From Enterococcus mundtii (GTDB taxonomy: Bacteria > Bacillota > Bacilli > Lactobacillales > Enterococcaceae), in NCBI RefSeq assembly GCF_002813755.1, contig NZ_CP018061.1, positions 1-64,000 on the forward strand: a stretch of DNA of 64,000 nucleotides, in the 5' to 3' direction. The notes below the pieces were generated by a model, which searched no databases, had not been told where the DNA came from, and worked only from the letters and a program-made list of their open reading frames with translations. Positions 26,052 through 35,419 of this stretch are shown here, in pieces; positions within the stretch are counted from its first letter, which is position 1; each line of letters opens with the position of its first letter. The position numbers were made by a program, and so were the translations under genes.

Positions 26052-27284
26052 TTGTTAGAGAAATTCTTGGACATGTCGTTAGTTCAACGTATTGGTTGTG
26101 GTATTTTAATTGGTATAATATTAGGTATTTTTTTACCGACCTGGGGATTTATTGCTTTATTAGGAACGTTGTTTGTTAGTTGTTTAAAAGCGATTGCGCC
26201 GCTGTTAGTGTTTTTCTTAACTGCTGCTTCGATTGCGAAACACAAAATGGGGAATGAAACATTTGTAAAGCCGATTTTAGGATTGTATCTAAGCGGAACT
26301 TTTTTAGCAGCTTTTGTTGCGGTGATCACTAGCTCGATTTTTACAGTGCCGATCACGCTACAAGAAACAGCTTCGGAACAAGCACCTCAAAATATAGGGA
26401 CTGTTTTATCTACGATGTTGACCAATGTCACTCAAAATCCGATTCAAGCAATTATTGATTCTAATTATTTAGGTGTGTTATTTTGGGCTGTATTATTAGG
26501 GTTGGCATTGCGGACACGTACAGAAGCAACGAAAGAAGTTATCGATCAGATTTCAGTCGCATTGTCACAGGTGGTCCAATTGATTATTTCTTTCGCTCCG
26601 ATCGGTATTTTGGGATTAGTCTATGAATCGATTGCCACAACAGGTCTTTCTGGACTGACCGAGTATCTCCAATTAGTTCTTGTGTTAGTAGGTACGATGC
26701 TCTTTGTTGCTTTGGTCATCTATCCATTACTTACTTTTTTGTTCATCAAAGAAAATCCCTATCCATTGATTTTCTTTTGTTTAAAAGAAAGTGCAATCTC
26801 TGCCTTCTTTACTCGTAGTTCTGCGGCGAACATTCCGATCAACATGATGTTGGCAGAAAAACTGAAATTAACAAAAGAATCTTATGCCATTTCGATTCCA
26901 TTAGGAGCAACGATCAATATGGGGGGAGCTGCAGTGACGATCACAGTGATGACGTTAACGACTGTTCAAGCGTTAGGTATCGAAGCTTCTTTTGGCTTAA
27001 AATTGATTTTAAGCATCTTGGCGGCTTTAGCTGCTTGTGGTGCATCTGGAGTAGCTGGTGGTTCATTACTGTTGATTCCTTTGGCTTGTAGTTTATTTGG
27101 CATCTCAAATGATATTGCGATGCAAGTGGTAGGAATTGGGTTTATTATTGGGGTCATCCAAGACTCAGTTGAAACAGCGCTGAATTCTTCCAGTGACTTA
27201 CTATTTACCGCAATTGGTGAATTAGGTGCTAGAAAAAGAAATGGCGAGGCTGTTTCGATCAAAAGTCGTTTGAGTGAATTGTAA
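26052..27284 (+). CDS. sstT: serine/threonine:Na+ symporter
   Basis: 410 residues from TTG 26052, which has the only good RBS (AAAGGGG, about 5 bases away); later ATGs would cut the first helix. It is a DAACS-family transporter with eight helices and two re-entrant loops. Conserved stretches are CLKAIAPLLVFFLTAASIA, KESAISAFFTRSSAANIPINM (serine-rich loop), ISIPLGATINMGGAAVTITVM (NMGG substrate/Na+ motif) and GASGVAGGSLLLIPLACSLFG. It imports serine and threonine with sodium. It stands alone with its own terminator. Confidence 0.95.
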   Translation: MLEKFLDMSLVQRIGCGILIGIILGIFLPTWGFIALLGTLFVSCLKAIAPLLVFFLTAASIAKHKMGNETFVKPILGLYLSGTFLAAFVAVITSSIFTVPITLQETASEQAPQNIGTVLSTMLTNVTQNPIQAIIDSNYLGVLFWAVLLGLALRTRTEATKEVIDQISVALSQVVQLIISFAPIGILGLVYESIATTGLSGLTEYLQLVLVLVGTMLFVALVIYPLLTFLFIKENPYPLIFFCLKESAISAFFTRSSAANIPINMMLAEKLKLTKESYAISIPLGATINMGGAAVTITVMTLTTVQALGIEASFGLKLILSILAALAACGASGVAGGSLLLIPLACSLFGISNDIAMQVVGIGFIIGVIQDSVETALNSSSDLLFTAIGELGARKRNGEAVSIKSRLSEL

Positions 27285-27326
27285 TAGAGGAATCTTTCTA
27301 CCATCATTTCAAAGTACATTTTTTTT

Positions 27327-27357
27327 AAGCCCACAGCAATCGTCTGTTGGCTTTTTT
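27327..27357 (+). terminator. sstT terminator
   Basis: The stem AAGCCCACAG/CTGTTGGCTT is followed by TTTTTTC. Confidence 0.8.
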
Positions 27358-27518
27358 CATGTCTTTTACTGCGAGTAGAATTATTTAGTTGTTTCTGAGT
27401 ATACTAAAAAAAGACTTCGATTAGTAATGTGCAGACTATCTCATTATTTTCTAATGATTTATTTGGTCTTCTAATCGGTTGTTAGAAAAATTATAGTAAA
27501 TATAGAAGGTGATGGAAA

Positions 27519-29159
27519 ATGACAGTTATGCACTATCAGGAAAATAAAATGCGCAGAATAACCATTCTCAATCGACTGTTGAATTTTGAGCACTTAAGTT
27601 ACCAACAGCTTTCTGATGAATACTTTGTCTCACGAAGTAGTATTGCCAATGATCTTTCTTATGTGAAGGATATTTTTACCAAAGAAGGATTGAATTTGAC
27701 ATTTGATCGTTCGGGAACATTTTTTGAAGGAAATGAAATTCAAATCCAACGTGTGTTGAAGCGGACCATCCTTAATCATTTCAATGAACTAGAAGTGGTA
27801 GCAGAACTGGTAGAACAGCAACTTTTAAGAAGAATTGAGCAAGCTTTTCGTCAAGGAATCAACGAAAAACAAATGGAGATTCCAGAGAGTTATTTCAAAA
27901 GCATTGTGATTTCAATTTTATTGATTGTCCAACGCTCAAAAGAGGGTAAAAAAATAGATTTGATTGGTAAGAATCAGTATGGAAAATATTTCTTGGAGTT
28001 CAACAAGTACCCGCTTGTGTATGAACTATTAAAAAAATTAGAAGACCAGAAAATTTATCAGTTCACGCAAGAAGAGGTCCAATATTTAACTTACATTATC
28101 GTAGGAAGTGGCTTGAAATTCTTTATGAAAAGTGAAAATATTCCTTTTGCTTTTCGTGGGAAAATTCGGCAATTGATCCAAAAGGTTAGCGAAGGTATCC
28201 AGATTGATTTAACACAAGATAACCGTTTAGAAGAAGATCTTCTAGTTCATCTGTATCAATTACTTTTGCGAATTGAAGCGCAAACAACGATCGTCAATCC
28301 ATTGATTGACGAAATCAAACAAAATTATCCATCCATTTATGGGGTTGTATGGTTTGCATTAAAAGATTTTTGTTGGCCAAGTGAAGTGAATCTATCTGAG
28401 GATGAAGTTGGGTTTGTCACCATCCATTTTCAAGCTGCTATTGAGAGAATCAAACGATTGAACAAATTATTATTTGTCTGCCCGAATGGCATTGGAACAA
28501 GTTCATTTGTTTCAGCCAAAATACGAAGAATCTTACCTGAGATTGACAGCATTGAAACTGCCTCTATTGATAAGTTGACTTACATGGATCTATCAGAAAT
28601 TGATTTTATTATTTCTACAGTCGATATACCCAAGCAATCAAAGCCTGTCGTCAGAATCTCGCCCATGGTGACTAGTCGTGATATGAAACGAATCATGAAT
28701 CATTATATCGATTTAGTCATTGATCATGAGCATATGAAGGAAAGGCGGATATTGCCTGAAAAAACAAAACACTTGCTTGCGGCCAATATTTATTTTGGTC
28801 ATTATGAGTCAAAAGAAGAAGCAATCCATTTTCTGATTGAGCAGCAAAACTTTAAAAATGACTATAAAAAAGAACAATACACCCAGTCGATTTTTGACCG
28901 AGAAGCAATCCAATCTACCTATCTCGATAACGGTTTTGTGATTCCTCATGGTAATCCGTTATTCGTAGAAGAGACTACTATTGCGATATTAGTAGCGGAT
29001 AAACCAGTTGATTGGGGAAAGCAAAAAGCAGATATCATCGTATTATTGATGATCCGAGAAGAAGATGTGAAAGAAGTTGAAGCAGTGATGAAACTGATCA
29101 TGCAAGGGATTGGTGATAAAAACTGGTTCATCTCAAAAATGTTGGAGGTAAAAGAATGA
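27519..29159 (+). CDS. PRD-containing PTS regulator (BglG/MtlR-like) with EIIB and EIIA domains
   Basis: 546 residues from ATG 27519 (GAAGGTGATGG upstream). Domains in order: N-terminal HTH (about 10-65, LLNFEHLSYQQLSDEYFVSR), a PRD region (about 175-300), an EIIB-like domain with a cysteine in LLFVCPNGIGTSS (about residue 321) and an EIIA domain of the fructose/mannitol type with IPHGNP (His about 476). Such proteins activate sugar PTS operons, and phosphorylation of PRD, EIIB and EIIA residues reports PTS traffic. Its stop overlaps the EIIA gene start by 4 bases, so it is first in its own operon and autoregulation is likely. Confidence 0.9.
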   Translation: MTVMHYQENKMRRITILNRLLNFEHLSYQQLSDEYFVSRSSIANDLSYVKDIFTKEGLNLTFDRSGTFFEGNEIQIQRVLKRTILNHFNELEVVAELVEQQLLRRIEQAFRQGINEKQMEIPESYFKSIVISILLIVQRSKEGKKIDLIGKNQYGKYFLEFNKYPLVYELLKKLEDQKIYQFTQEEVQYLTYIIVGSGLKFFMKSENIPFAFRGKIRQLIQKVSEGIQIDLTQDNRLEEDLLVHLYQLLLRIEAQTTIVNPLIDEIKQNYPSIYGVVWFALKDFCWPSEVNLSEDEVGFVTIHFQAAIERIKRLNKLLFVCPNGIGTSSFVSAKIRRILPEIDSIETASIDKLTYMDLSEIDFIISTVDIPKQSKPVVRISPMVTSRDMKRIMNHYIDLVIDHEHMKERRILPEKTKHLLAANIYFGHYESKEEAIHFLIEQQNFKNDYKKEQYTQSIFDREAIQSTYLDNGFVIPHGNPLFVEETTIAILVADKPVDWGKQKADIIVLLMIREEDVKEVEAVMKLIMQGIGDKNWFISKMLEVKE

Positions 29160-29587
29160 GTAGAATTGATCCATTATTGGCAAAAGAGCAGATCCAAGTA
29201 ATCGATACAGTGGAAAATTGGGAGACTGCCGTTGAGATTGCAAGTGAGCCTTTGTTAAAAAGTAAAATGATAGCGCATACCTATTTGGATAATATGATCA
29301 AAAGTGTAGAAGAACATGGTCCATATATGGTTTTAACCGACTATTTTGCCCTCATGCACGCCAAACCAGGCGTAGGAGTGAATGAACAAAGCATGAGTCT
29401 TTTAGTCGTAAAAAATGCAGTAGATATGAAAGAAAAAGCGGTGAAAATATTTTTGATCTTAGCTGCGAAAGATAGTGAGAGCCATCTGGAAAAATTGCAA
29501 GAAATCATGTCCATATTTATGGATGAAGTGAAGTATCAAACTATTTTATCGGGAAATAAGGAACAAATAATCCAATTACTAACCTAA
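29156..29587 (+). CDS. PTS EIIA component, ascorbate (UlaC) type
   Basis: 143 residues, with ATG 29156 overlapping the regulator stop. Features are the EIIA-Asc/Mtl-like fold, VENWETAVEIASEPLLKS at the start and the active-site segment DYFALMHAKPGVGVNE, with the phosphorylated His at about residue 67. It takes phosphate from HPr and passes it to the EIIB encoded 14 bp downstream. The sugar is not known; the UlaA-type permease and a SIS isomerase in the same operon suggest an acidic or amino sugar, which is inference. Confidence 0.92.
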   Translation: MSRIDPLLAKEQIQVIDTVENWETAVEIASEPLLKSKMIAHTYLDNMIKSVEEHGPYMVLTDYFALMHAKPGVGVNEQSMSLLVVKNAVDMKEKAVKIFLILAAKDSESHLEKLQEIMSIFMDEVKYQTILSGNKEQIIQLLT

Positions 29588-29600
29588 GGAGGAAGAAAAA

Positions 29601-29882
29601 ATGAAAATTTTAGCAGTATGTGGATTTGGTGTTGGAAGTTCAATGGTTTTAAAAATGTCGATTGATAAGGTGATCAAAGAGCTAGGGCTTAAAGCTACAG
29701 TAGAGAATACTGATTTATCCTCAGCAAAAGCGACTCAAGCAGATGTTTATTTTACTAGTAATGAATTACTTCCAGAACTGAAAGCTTCGGTCAAAGCGCC
29801 TGTTTATCCAATCAAAAAATATATGGATACAAATGAAGTGAAAGCACAATTAGAACAATATTTAGCAAACAAGGAGGGCTAG
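29601..29882 (+). CDS. PTS EIIB component, ascorbate (UlaB) type
   Basis: 93 residues from ATG 29601 with a strong AAGGAGG. The phosphocysteine is Cys7 in MKILAVCGFGVGSSMVLKMS, the standard P-loop of SgaB/UlaB proteins. It transfers phosphate from EIIA to the incoming sugar in EIIC. It is immediately followed by the EIIC gene (4 bp gap), an obligate partner. Confidence 0.94.
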   Translation: MKILAVCGFGVGSSMVLKMSIDKVIKELGLKATVENTDLSSAKATQADVYFTSNELLPELKASVKAPVYPIKKYMDTNEVKAQLEQYLANKEG

Positions 29883-29886
29883 ACTG

Positions 29887-31137
29887 ATGAATTTTATTAG
29901 CGATCATATTTTGAAAAATCCACCTGTTCTTTTAGCCCTGATCGCGATGATTGGTTTGATCATCCAACGAAAGTCATTTTCAGAAATCATCAAAGGTTCC
30001 TTGACCGCAGCCTTTGGGATGGTGGCGTTAACGGCTGGGGTAAATATGTTGGTAGGGACGATAGCTCCTATCAATACAGCGGTCCAGACACAATTAGGTG
30101 TGCAAGTTACTGAAGGGTTATCTGATGTGACTTTTACAGCAGAATACGGTGGTACAGTCGGTTTAGCCATGTTTTTAGGATTGATCATCCATTTGTTGAT
30201 TGCTCGGTTTACACCAGTCAAAACGATTTTTCTGACTGGGCACATGCTGTGGTGGTTCCCATTTGTATTTGTAGCTGCCGGAGTAGAGGCTGGTCTAACT
30301 GGCACTTTACTGATTGGGATCAGTGCATTATTGTCTGCTTGCTATTGGTCATTCATGCCATGGATCATGCGCAAATATGTTTGGGATGCTACCGGTGATG
30401 ATTCTTTCTTGATCGGTCATCCGACAGGGATCTTATCATTGATTTCAGGATTTGTGGCAAAGCGTGTGGGAAATAAAGAAAAATCGACAGAAGATATCAA
30501 TGTTCCAGAGAACCTTTCATTTTTCCGTGAAATTTCGATAACGGGTGCACTGGTCATGTTTCTTATGAATGTGGTAGTTGGGATCATCGCACCAGTTTTG
30601 ATTCCAGAAGGTGGGAATCTTGTTATGTTTGCCATTGAAGCTGGGTTGAATTTCGGTGCCGGATTATTGATCATGTTGTATGGTGTTCGTTTATTGATTA
30701 ATCAAATTATTCCAGCTTTCCAAGGAATTGCTGAAAAAGTGGTACCAGGTGCGAAACCTGCTTTTGACGTCCCGATTCTATTCAACTATCGTCCGAATGC
30801 GGTCATTATTGGTTTTATCGTTGCGATGATCACTTCAACGATTTTAGTTGTCTTAGCAAATTCATTCCAGTTATTTGGTGTACTGATCGTACCATTGGTC
30901 ATTACAAGTTTCTTTGAATGTGGTGGAGCCGCAGTCATTGGTGAAGGCCAAGGCGGTTTTCGTGGGGCAGTTATCGGAACGATTGCAGCATCTGTCGCAA
31001 TGGTTGCTTTAGTTGGTTTTTCTGCCATGATTTTCAGTACAACGATCCAAAGTTGGATCTTGATTTTTGGCGGAAACGATTTGTCATTGTGGGGAATGAT
31101 TGGACGAGGAATCAGCAGTTTGTTTGGAGGGTTTTAA
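29887..31137 (+). CDS. PTS EIIC permease, ascorbate (UlaA) type
   Basis: 416 residues from ATG 29887 with GGAGGG upstream. About ten membrane helices carry UlaA-family signatures: LIAMIGLIIQRKSFSEIIKGS at the start, LIARFTPVKTIFLTGHMLWWFPFVF, the long loop VWDATGDDSFLIGHPTG, and FFECGGAAVIGEGQGGFRGA near the end. It carries the sugar through the membrane, where it is phosphorylated by the EIIB encoded next to it. The following isomerase gene starts directly after its stop codon. Confidence 0.93.
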   Translation: MNFISDHILKNPPVLLALIAMIGLIIQRKSFSEIIKGSLTAAFGMVALTAGVNMLVGTIAPINTAVQTQLGVQVTEGLSDVTFTAEYGGTVGLAMFLGLIIHLLIARFTPVKTIFLTGHMLWWFPFVFVAAGVEAGLTGTLLIGISALLSACYWSFMPWIMRKYVWDATGDDSFLIGHPTGILSLISGFVAKRVGNKEKSTEDINVPENLSFFREISITGALVMFLMNVVVGIIAPVLIPEGGNLVMFAIEAGLNFGAGLLIMLYGVRLLINQIIPAFQGIAEKVVPGAKPAFDVPILFNYRPNAVIIGFIVAMITSTILVVLANSFQLFGVLIVPLVITSFFECGGAAVIGEGQGGFRGAVIGTIAASVAMVALVGFSAMIFSTTIQSWILIFGGNDLSLWGMIGRGISSLFGGF

Positions 31138-31878
31138 ATGTTTCGTTACATGGATAAAATCAGAGAACTATTAACACTTGTCGAAGAAAAAGAAAGGCAA
31201 TCAATTGGAAAAGCAATTAAATTATTGACGCAAGCAAATTTACAAAAACATTCGATCTATATTTTTGGCGCCAGCCACGCGGGTATTTTAGCAGAGGAAA
31301 TGTATTACCGCGCTGGAGGAATGATGACGATCAATGCAATATTTGGACGAGAAGTGATGTTGGATCGAAATCCAGTAACCTTTACGAGTCAAATGGAGCG
31401 ATTAGAAGGCTATGGAATGGCCATAGCCGGAACGATTCCTTTTAAAGAAAATGATGTATTGATTCTTCATTCAGTATCTGGCAGAAACCCGATCATTATT
31501 GACTTAGCTAAAGTGGCAAAAGAAAAAGGAGTAAAAATCATCGCACTAACAAATGTATCCTACTCGAAATCTGTAACTAGTCGCCATTCATCAGGGAAAC
31601 GATTATTTGAAATTGCGGATATCGTGATCGATAACCACGGCGATATCGGAGATGCGTGTTGTGAACTAACAGGTCTATCACAAAAGGTCGGGCCTTCTTC
31701 TACGGTGATTGGAGCGTCCATTCTCAATACGATCATTGTAGAAGTTTGTGAACAGTTGATTTCTGAGGGAGTGAAACATCCACCGATTTTCTATTCTGCC
31801 AATATAGATGGTGGCGATCAATTGAATGCTGAATTATTTGAAACGTACAAAGAGGTCATTCATTATCCATTCACTTAA
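31138..31878 (+). CDS. SIS-domain phosphosugar isomerase-like protein
   Basis: 246 residues from ATG 31138, contiguous with the EIIC stop; its RBS GGAGGG is inside the EIIC gene. The SIS fold is visible: IYIFGASHAGILAEEMYYRAGG, DVLILHSVSGRNPIIIDLAKVAKEKGVKIIALTN (phosphosugar-binding Ser stretch) and EIADIVIDNHGDIGDACCEL. It belongs to the COG4821-like group of uncharacterised sugar-phosphate-binding proteins. It probably isomerises or binds the phosphosugar delivered by the preceding PTS. No deacetylase or deaminase accompanies it, so the substrate stays open. Confidence 0.85.
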   Translation: MFRYMDKIRELLTLVEEKERQSIGKAIKLLTQANLQKHSIYIFGASHAGILAEEMYYRAGGMMTINAIFGREVMLDRNPVTFTSQMERLEGYGMAIAGTIPFKENDVLILHSVSGRNPIIIDLAKVAKEKGVKIIALTNVSYSKSVTSRHSSGKRLFEIADIVIDNHGDIGDACCELTGLSQKVGPSSTVIGASILNTIIVEVCEQLISEGVKHPPIFYSANIDGGDQLNAELFETYKEVIHYPFT

Positions 31879-31951
31879 ACTAGCGCGTCGTGAGCCATTG
31901 ATTTTAAAAAGATAACTTTTTTGAGAATATAGTAAATAAGCTATGTCAAAG

Positions 31952-32010
31952 CAAAAAATCCTTTGATCCTAACTCACTGAGTGTGACAGAATCAATAGGA
32001 TTTTTTGTTT
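31952..32010 (+). terminator. terminator of the first ascorbate-type PTS operon
   Basis: The stem AAAAAATCCTTTGAT/ATCAATAGGATTTTTT encloses a 25-base loop and ends in a T-run. Confidence 0.8.
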
Positions 32011-32069
32011 TGCAATTAAATTGAAAATGTTATTCTGTATATAAGAATAAAAGTGTTTTGGAGGAGTAC

Positions 32070-32714
32070 ATGGATTTTTTACGACGATATGGGCTTTATT
32101 TTTTATTTCTAGGAGTGTTGAGTGATTTTTCGACACCTTATATTTTGGGCTTGTTCTATCCAGGCTTAGATCAATTGAGGCTGCCAATCAGTGTATTCGG
32201 TGACGTCACAAGTCCAGTGAGAACATTCTTTCTTGTTTGTTCTGTTTTTTCAGGCATCTTTTTTATCTTATCCTTACCTGCATTGTATTCTTCGTTTGAA
32301 AAAGTATCTACTCATTTAGCGAAATGGTTGATTATTTCACTAGGTTTCTATGCAATAGGCGATTGCCTTTTTACAGGATTGTTTAGTCTTAACACCCAAG
32401 CTACTTCGTGGGATTTCTCAACGTGGGTACATAATGTTGGTTCTAGTTTAGGTTATAGTGGCTTTCTTTTATTTCCGGTTTTTGCTTTATTGCTCTATCG
32501 AAAAGAAGCGAATCAACCAATCAGTCGAATGTATATCGTCTTAATAAGCTTGAGTCTGCTGAGTGCGATGATTTACGGACTGGCAAGGATCCCAGTGCTG
32601 AATCACCTTCCACTATTGGATAAACTAGGTTTTTGTCAAAGATTGAGTTACTTCTTCAATTATTTAACGATCGTATCAGTAGGTATCAACCAACTAAAAC
32701 GAGTGACAAAATAG
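32070..32714 (+). CDS. DUF998-like polytopic membrane protein (intact paralogue)
   Basis: 214 residues from ATG 32070, with TGGAGG 6-8 bases upstream. Six hydrophobic segments are visible: YFLFLGVLSDFSTPYILGLFY, FFLVCSVFSGIFFILSLPAL, WLIISLGFYAIGDCLFTGLFSL, SLGYSGFLLFPVFALLLYR, MYIVLISLSLLSAMIYGL and FFNYLTIVSVGINQL. It is the full-length counterpart of the IS-truncated gene at 13500 and fits DUF998. Function is unknown. It lies alone between two PTS operons with its own 3' hairpin. Confidence 0.8.
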   Translation: MDFLRRYGLYFLFLGVLSDFSTPYILGLFYPGLDQLRLPISVFGDVTSPVRTFFLVCSVFSGIFFILSLPALYSSFEKVSTHLAKWLIISLGFYAIGDCLFTGLFSLNTQATSWDFSTWVHNVGSSLGYSGFLLFPVFALLLYRKEANQPISRMYIVLISLSLLSAMIYGLARIPVLNHLPLLDKLGFCQRLSYFFNYLTIVSVGINQLKRVTK

Positions 32715-32786
32715 CTGTTTGGTTGAGCGAAAGGGTTATTTCTAAACAATCGAATAAGCGAGCTTCCTGAAGTTTTTTTTTTCAGA

Positions 32787-32844
32787 AAATGAGCCGCGCA
32801 AGCCAAAAATAGGAGAGACTATTTTCGACTTGTGCGGCTTATTT
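32787..32844 (+). terminator. long stem after the DUF998-like gene
   Basis: A stem of about 26 bp (arms 32787-32812 and 32819-32844, core GAGCCGCGCAAGCC) has only a few mismatches, mostly G-U compatible, and a 6-base loop. The T-run is weak, so it may also stabilise the mRNA end. Confidence 0.65.
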
Positions 32845-32905
32845 CTCGAAAGTAGGTACTCCTGCTACTAACTTGCTTAAAAAAATTTATAAAGGTGTTC
32901 TTACT

Positions 32906-32930
32906 TTTCTGCCAACTTAATTGGCAGAAA
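32906..32930. promoter_or_regulatory. perfect inverted repeat upstream of the second PTS operon
   Basis: TTTCTGCCAA-CTTAA-TTGGCAGAAA: 10-bp perfect arms with a 5-base centre, 62 bp before the regulator start. It could be a protein operator or an RNA hairpin. Confidence 0.6.
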
Positions 32931-32945
32931 TCTCTACTTTTTATT

Positions 32946-32960
32946 TTGGAAGCGCCAACA
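32946..32960. promoter_or_regulatory. candidate cre (CcpA) site
   Basis: TTGGAAGCGCCAACA matches the consensus WTGNAANCGNWNNCW with one mismatch (C at the second W). It lies 32 bp before the PTS regulator start, where CcpA would repress by blocking transcription. Confidence 0.55.
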
Positions 32961-32991
32961 TATACTTGGTTCAGAAAGGAAAATCAATCAT

Positions 32992-35073
32992 ATGAAAACG
33001 AGAACGATTGAGTTACTTCAAAGATTTAGAGCATATCATTATCCAATCAAAGCGGAACAATTAGCGTTAGAGTACCAAGTCAGTCAACGAACGATTCGTC
33101 AAGATGTGTTGGATGCCAATAGTTGGTTGCGAGCCAATCAGCTGGGAGAGATCCAAACGGTTCGTAAGCAAGGGTTTCTGTTGCGTTTAAGCGATGAGGA
33201 AGAAAAAAGACTGGCAGAAGCATTGGTGACTTATCAAGAGGAGTTGTTGAATCGTGATGAGAGGACCTTTGATTTAGTGTTATCAATTGCTTATGAGCAA
33301 CAGCCAGTTTATTTGAATCGTAAGGAAGAAGCATTCATGATTTCGAAAAGTACGATGGACGAAGATATGCGTCGTTTGCGAGCGGATTTGATCAAATACG
33401 GTATCGAGATCGTGAGTTTTGGCAGACAGGGACTCGTCTATAAAGGAGCGGAGCGCTCCATCCGCACGATGATTTATGACTTGATCAATAAGAATCTAGG
33501 AAGAATTGATTTTTCAGCAAGAAATGGTACGAAAATCACTGCAGCTCAAAGAAGTTTCCAACAGTATTTTCCACCTTCGGAGATTGTAAAGCTCGAAGCC
33601 ATCTATACAGATACTATGATCAGACAAGAAGATGATATCTACAAAAATCAACTGTTGCTGTTTACGATGATTTGGGTCCAGCGAGTCAGAAAGCATGAAC
33701 TTATTGCAGCCATCAATTGGAAAAATAGTAACGAAAAAAAAGACGGTTTCACTGACTTTATTGAAAAGGTGATCGCTGAGTTTCGTTTGACAGACGTTCC
33801 GCCGGTTGAAAGAAACTACCTTCGTTTTACGATCGAGACATTCAGTTCAAAAGATATCAGTAATTCGTTGGAATGGGTCCAAGCACAACTGTTGACGATC
33901 CAACTGATCCAATTCGTCGAGGAACAGACCCGTATCCCATTTCACTTAAAAGAAGAAATCCTGTGTGAAAATCTTTATAAACATATGACAGCTTTGATCA
34001 TTCGCATCAAACATCGAATCCAAGTCACGAATCCTTTGAAAGAAAATATTCGGGCCAATTACCGCCCCATCTATGAAGCCGTTGAGTTGTTTGTCCCAAC
34101 AATCGAGGAAGTCATTGGGGGAGAGATAATCGAAGATGAACTTGCTTTTCTAGTGATCCATTTTTCGACGGTTGCTAGCACGATCAAACAGAATGTCACG
34201 TCCATGTATAAAGCAGTGGTGGTTTGTCACCATGGACTGGCGACAGGCAATCTATTAGCAGAAAATTTAAAAGAGAAGTTTCCACAAATCGAAGTTGTCG
34301 CGGTATTGAGTTCTAAAGAAGCGGAGTTGGTGGATAAGTTAGATGTCGATTTGATTTTCAGTACGTTTCAATTATCAGATCAGAACAAACCACTGCTTGT
34401 GTTGGAGCCTATTTTAACCGATGCGAATCGTCCGATCATTGCAGATTTTTTAAATGCTCACCAAAAGGTCCAACGACTGATTCCGACAGAGAGTGGGCAA
34501 ACAGAATTGTTTACCGACGTCTTGCGGATCGTGGAAGAAAGTGGAGGCAAGATCGATCGGCCAATCTACACCAAATTAGAAACATTATTTGAGCAAAATC
34601 ATTTAGAAATCAATAAAAGGGAGATCCAACCAATGCTAAAAGACATTTTGACAGATAATCATATATTGATCCAAGAACACGTAGCCAATTGGCAAGAAGC
34701 GATTGAACGAGTGGCTAAACCATTGTTGAAAGAAAATATCGTTGAGTCAAGTTATGTTGATGCGATGGTCCGTGCAGTAGAAGAGTATGGCGCCTATATC
34801 GTTATTGGCAAGCATCTGGCATTAGCCCATGCCAGACCAGAAGATGGCGTCAATAAGTTAGGGGTGAGTGTCGCGACGATTCGTCAGCCAGTTGATTTTG
34901 GCAATGAAGAGATGGATCCGGTTAAAATCATTTTCTGCTTAGCAGCGGTGGATTCATATTCTCATTTAACGATCATGAAAGAGTTGATCGAGTTGATCAA
35001 TGACGAAACGAAATTGACTCGTTTGATCGAAAGTCCTAATGTAGATTCATTTAAAAAACTACTATTTAAGTAG
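32992..35073 (+). CDS. PRD-containing PTS regulator with fused ascorbate-type EIIA
   Basis: 693 residues from ATG 32992 (AGAAAGGAAA upstream). Order: HTH (about 1-60, with YQVSQRTIRQDVLDAN), a second HTH-like part (about 90-150), two PRDs (about 170-390), an EIIB-like domain with Cys in AVVVCHHGLATGN (about residue 413) and a C-terminal EIIA of the UlaC type (about 545-693) with LALAHARPEDGVN (His about 613). The C-terminus is similar to the stand-alone EIIA at 29156. The operon that follows has EIIB and EIIC but no EIIA, so this domain may both sense and supply phosphate. A cre site and an inverted repeat precede it. Confidence 0.9.
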   Translation: MKTRTIELLQRFRAYHYPIKAEQLALEYQVSQRTIRQDVLDANSWLRANQLGEIQTVRKQGFLLRLSDEEEKRLAEALVTYQEELLNRDERTFDLVLSIAYEQQPVYLNRKEEAFMISKSTMDEDMRRLRADLIKYGIEIVSFGRQGLVYKGAERSIRTMIYDLINKNLGRIDFSARNGTKITAAQRSFQQYFPPSEIVKLEAIYTDTMIRQEDDIYKNQLLLFTMIWVQRVRKHELIAAINWKNSNEKKDGFTDFIEKVIAEFRLTDVPPVERNYLRFTIETFSSKDISNSLEWVQAQLLTIQLIQFVEEQTRIPFHLKEEILCENLYKHMTALIIRIKHRIQVTNPLKENIRANYRPIYEAVELFVPTIEEVIGGEIIEDELAFLVIHFSTVASTIKQNVTSMYKAVVVCHHGLATGNLLAENLKEKFPQIEVVAVLSSKEAELVDKLDVDLIFSTFQLSDQNKPLLVLEPILTDANRPIIADFLNAHQKVQRLIPTESGQTELFTDVLRIVEESGGKIDRPIYTKLETLFEQNHLEINKREIQPMLKDILTDNHILIQEHVANWQEAIERVAKPLLKENIVESSYVDAMVRAVEEYGAYIVIGKHLALAHARPEDGVNKLGVSVATIRQPVDFGNEEMDPVKIIFCLAAVDSYSHLTIMKELIELINDETKLTRLIESPNVDSFKKLLFK

Positions 35074-35091
35074 ATAGAAGGAGAGAGTGGA

Positions 35092-35394
35092 ATGAACAAA
35101 TTGAATATTTTATTTGTATGTGGCGCAGGGTTAGGAAGTAGTTTTGCCGCTCAAATGTCAGCTGAAGATGTATTGAATAAATTAGGAGTGACAGCTAAGC
35201 TGGATCATTGTGATATTTCGTCAGCCGTTTCGATGAAGCCGGATGTGATCATTACCGCAGAGAATTTTCGTTCACAATTTGAGAAATTTACCATTGATCC
35301 GACAACAGCCATGATTTACTTGAAAAATATCGTCTCAAAAGTTGAGATCGAAGAGAAGTTAACACCAGTTTTACAAAGTAAGGGAGCTATCTAA
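35092..35394 (+). CDS. PTS EIIB component, ascorbate type
   Basis: 100 residues from ATG 35092 with GGAGAG upstream. Cys10 in NILFVCGAGLGSSFAAQMS is the phosphocysteine of the UlaB/SgaB family. It is similar in layout to the EIIB at 29601 but distinct in sequence (DHCDISSAVSMKPDVIITA). Its phosphate donor must be an EIIA; the only one encoded in the operon is the C-terminal domain of the regulator 18 bp upstream. Confidence 0.93.
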   Translation: MNKLNILFVCGAGLGSSFAAQMSAEDVLNKLGVTAKLDHCDISSAVSMKPDVIITAENFRSQFEKFTIDPTTAMIYLKNIVSKVEIEEKLTPVLQSKGAI

Positions 35395-35419
35395 TCAAGA
35401 AAAAATAGGGGGAGAAAAC

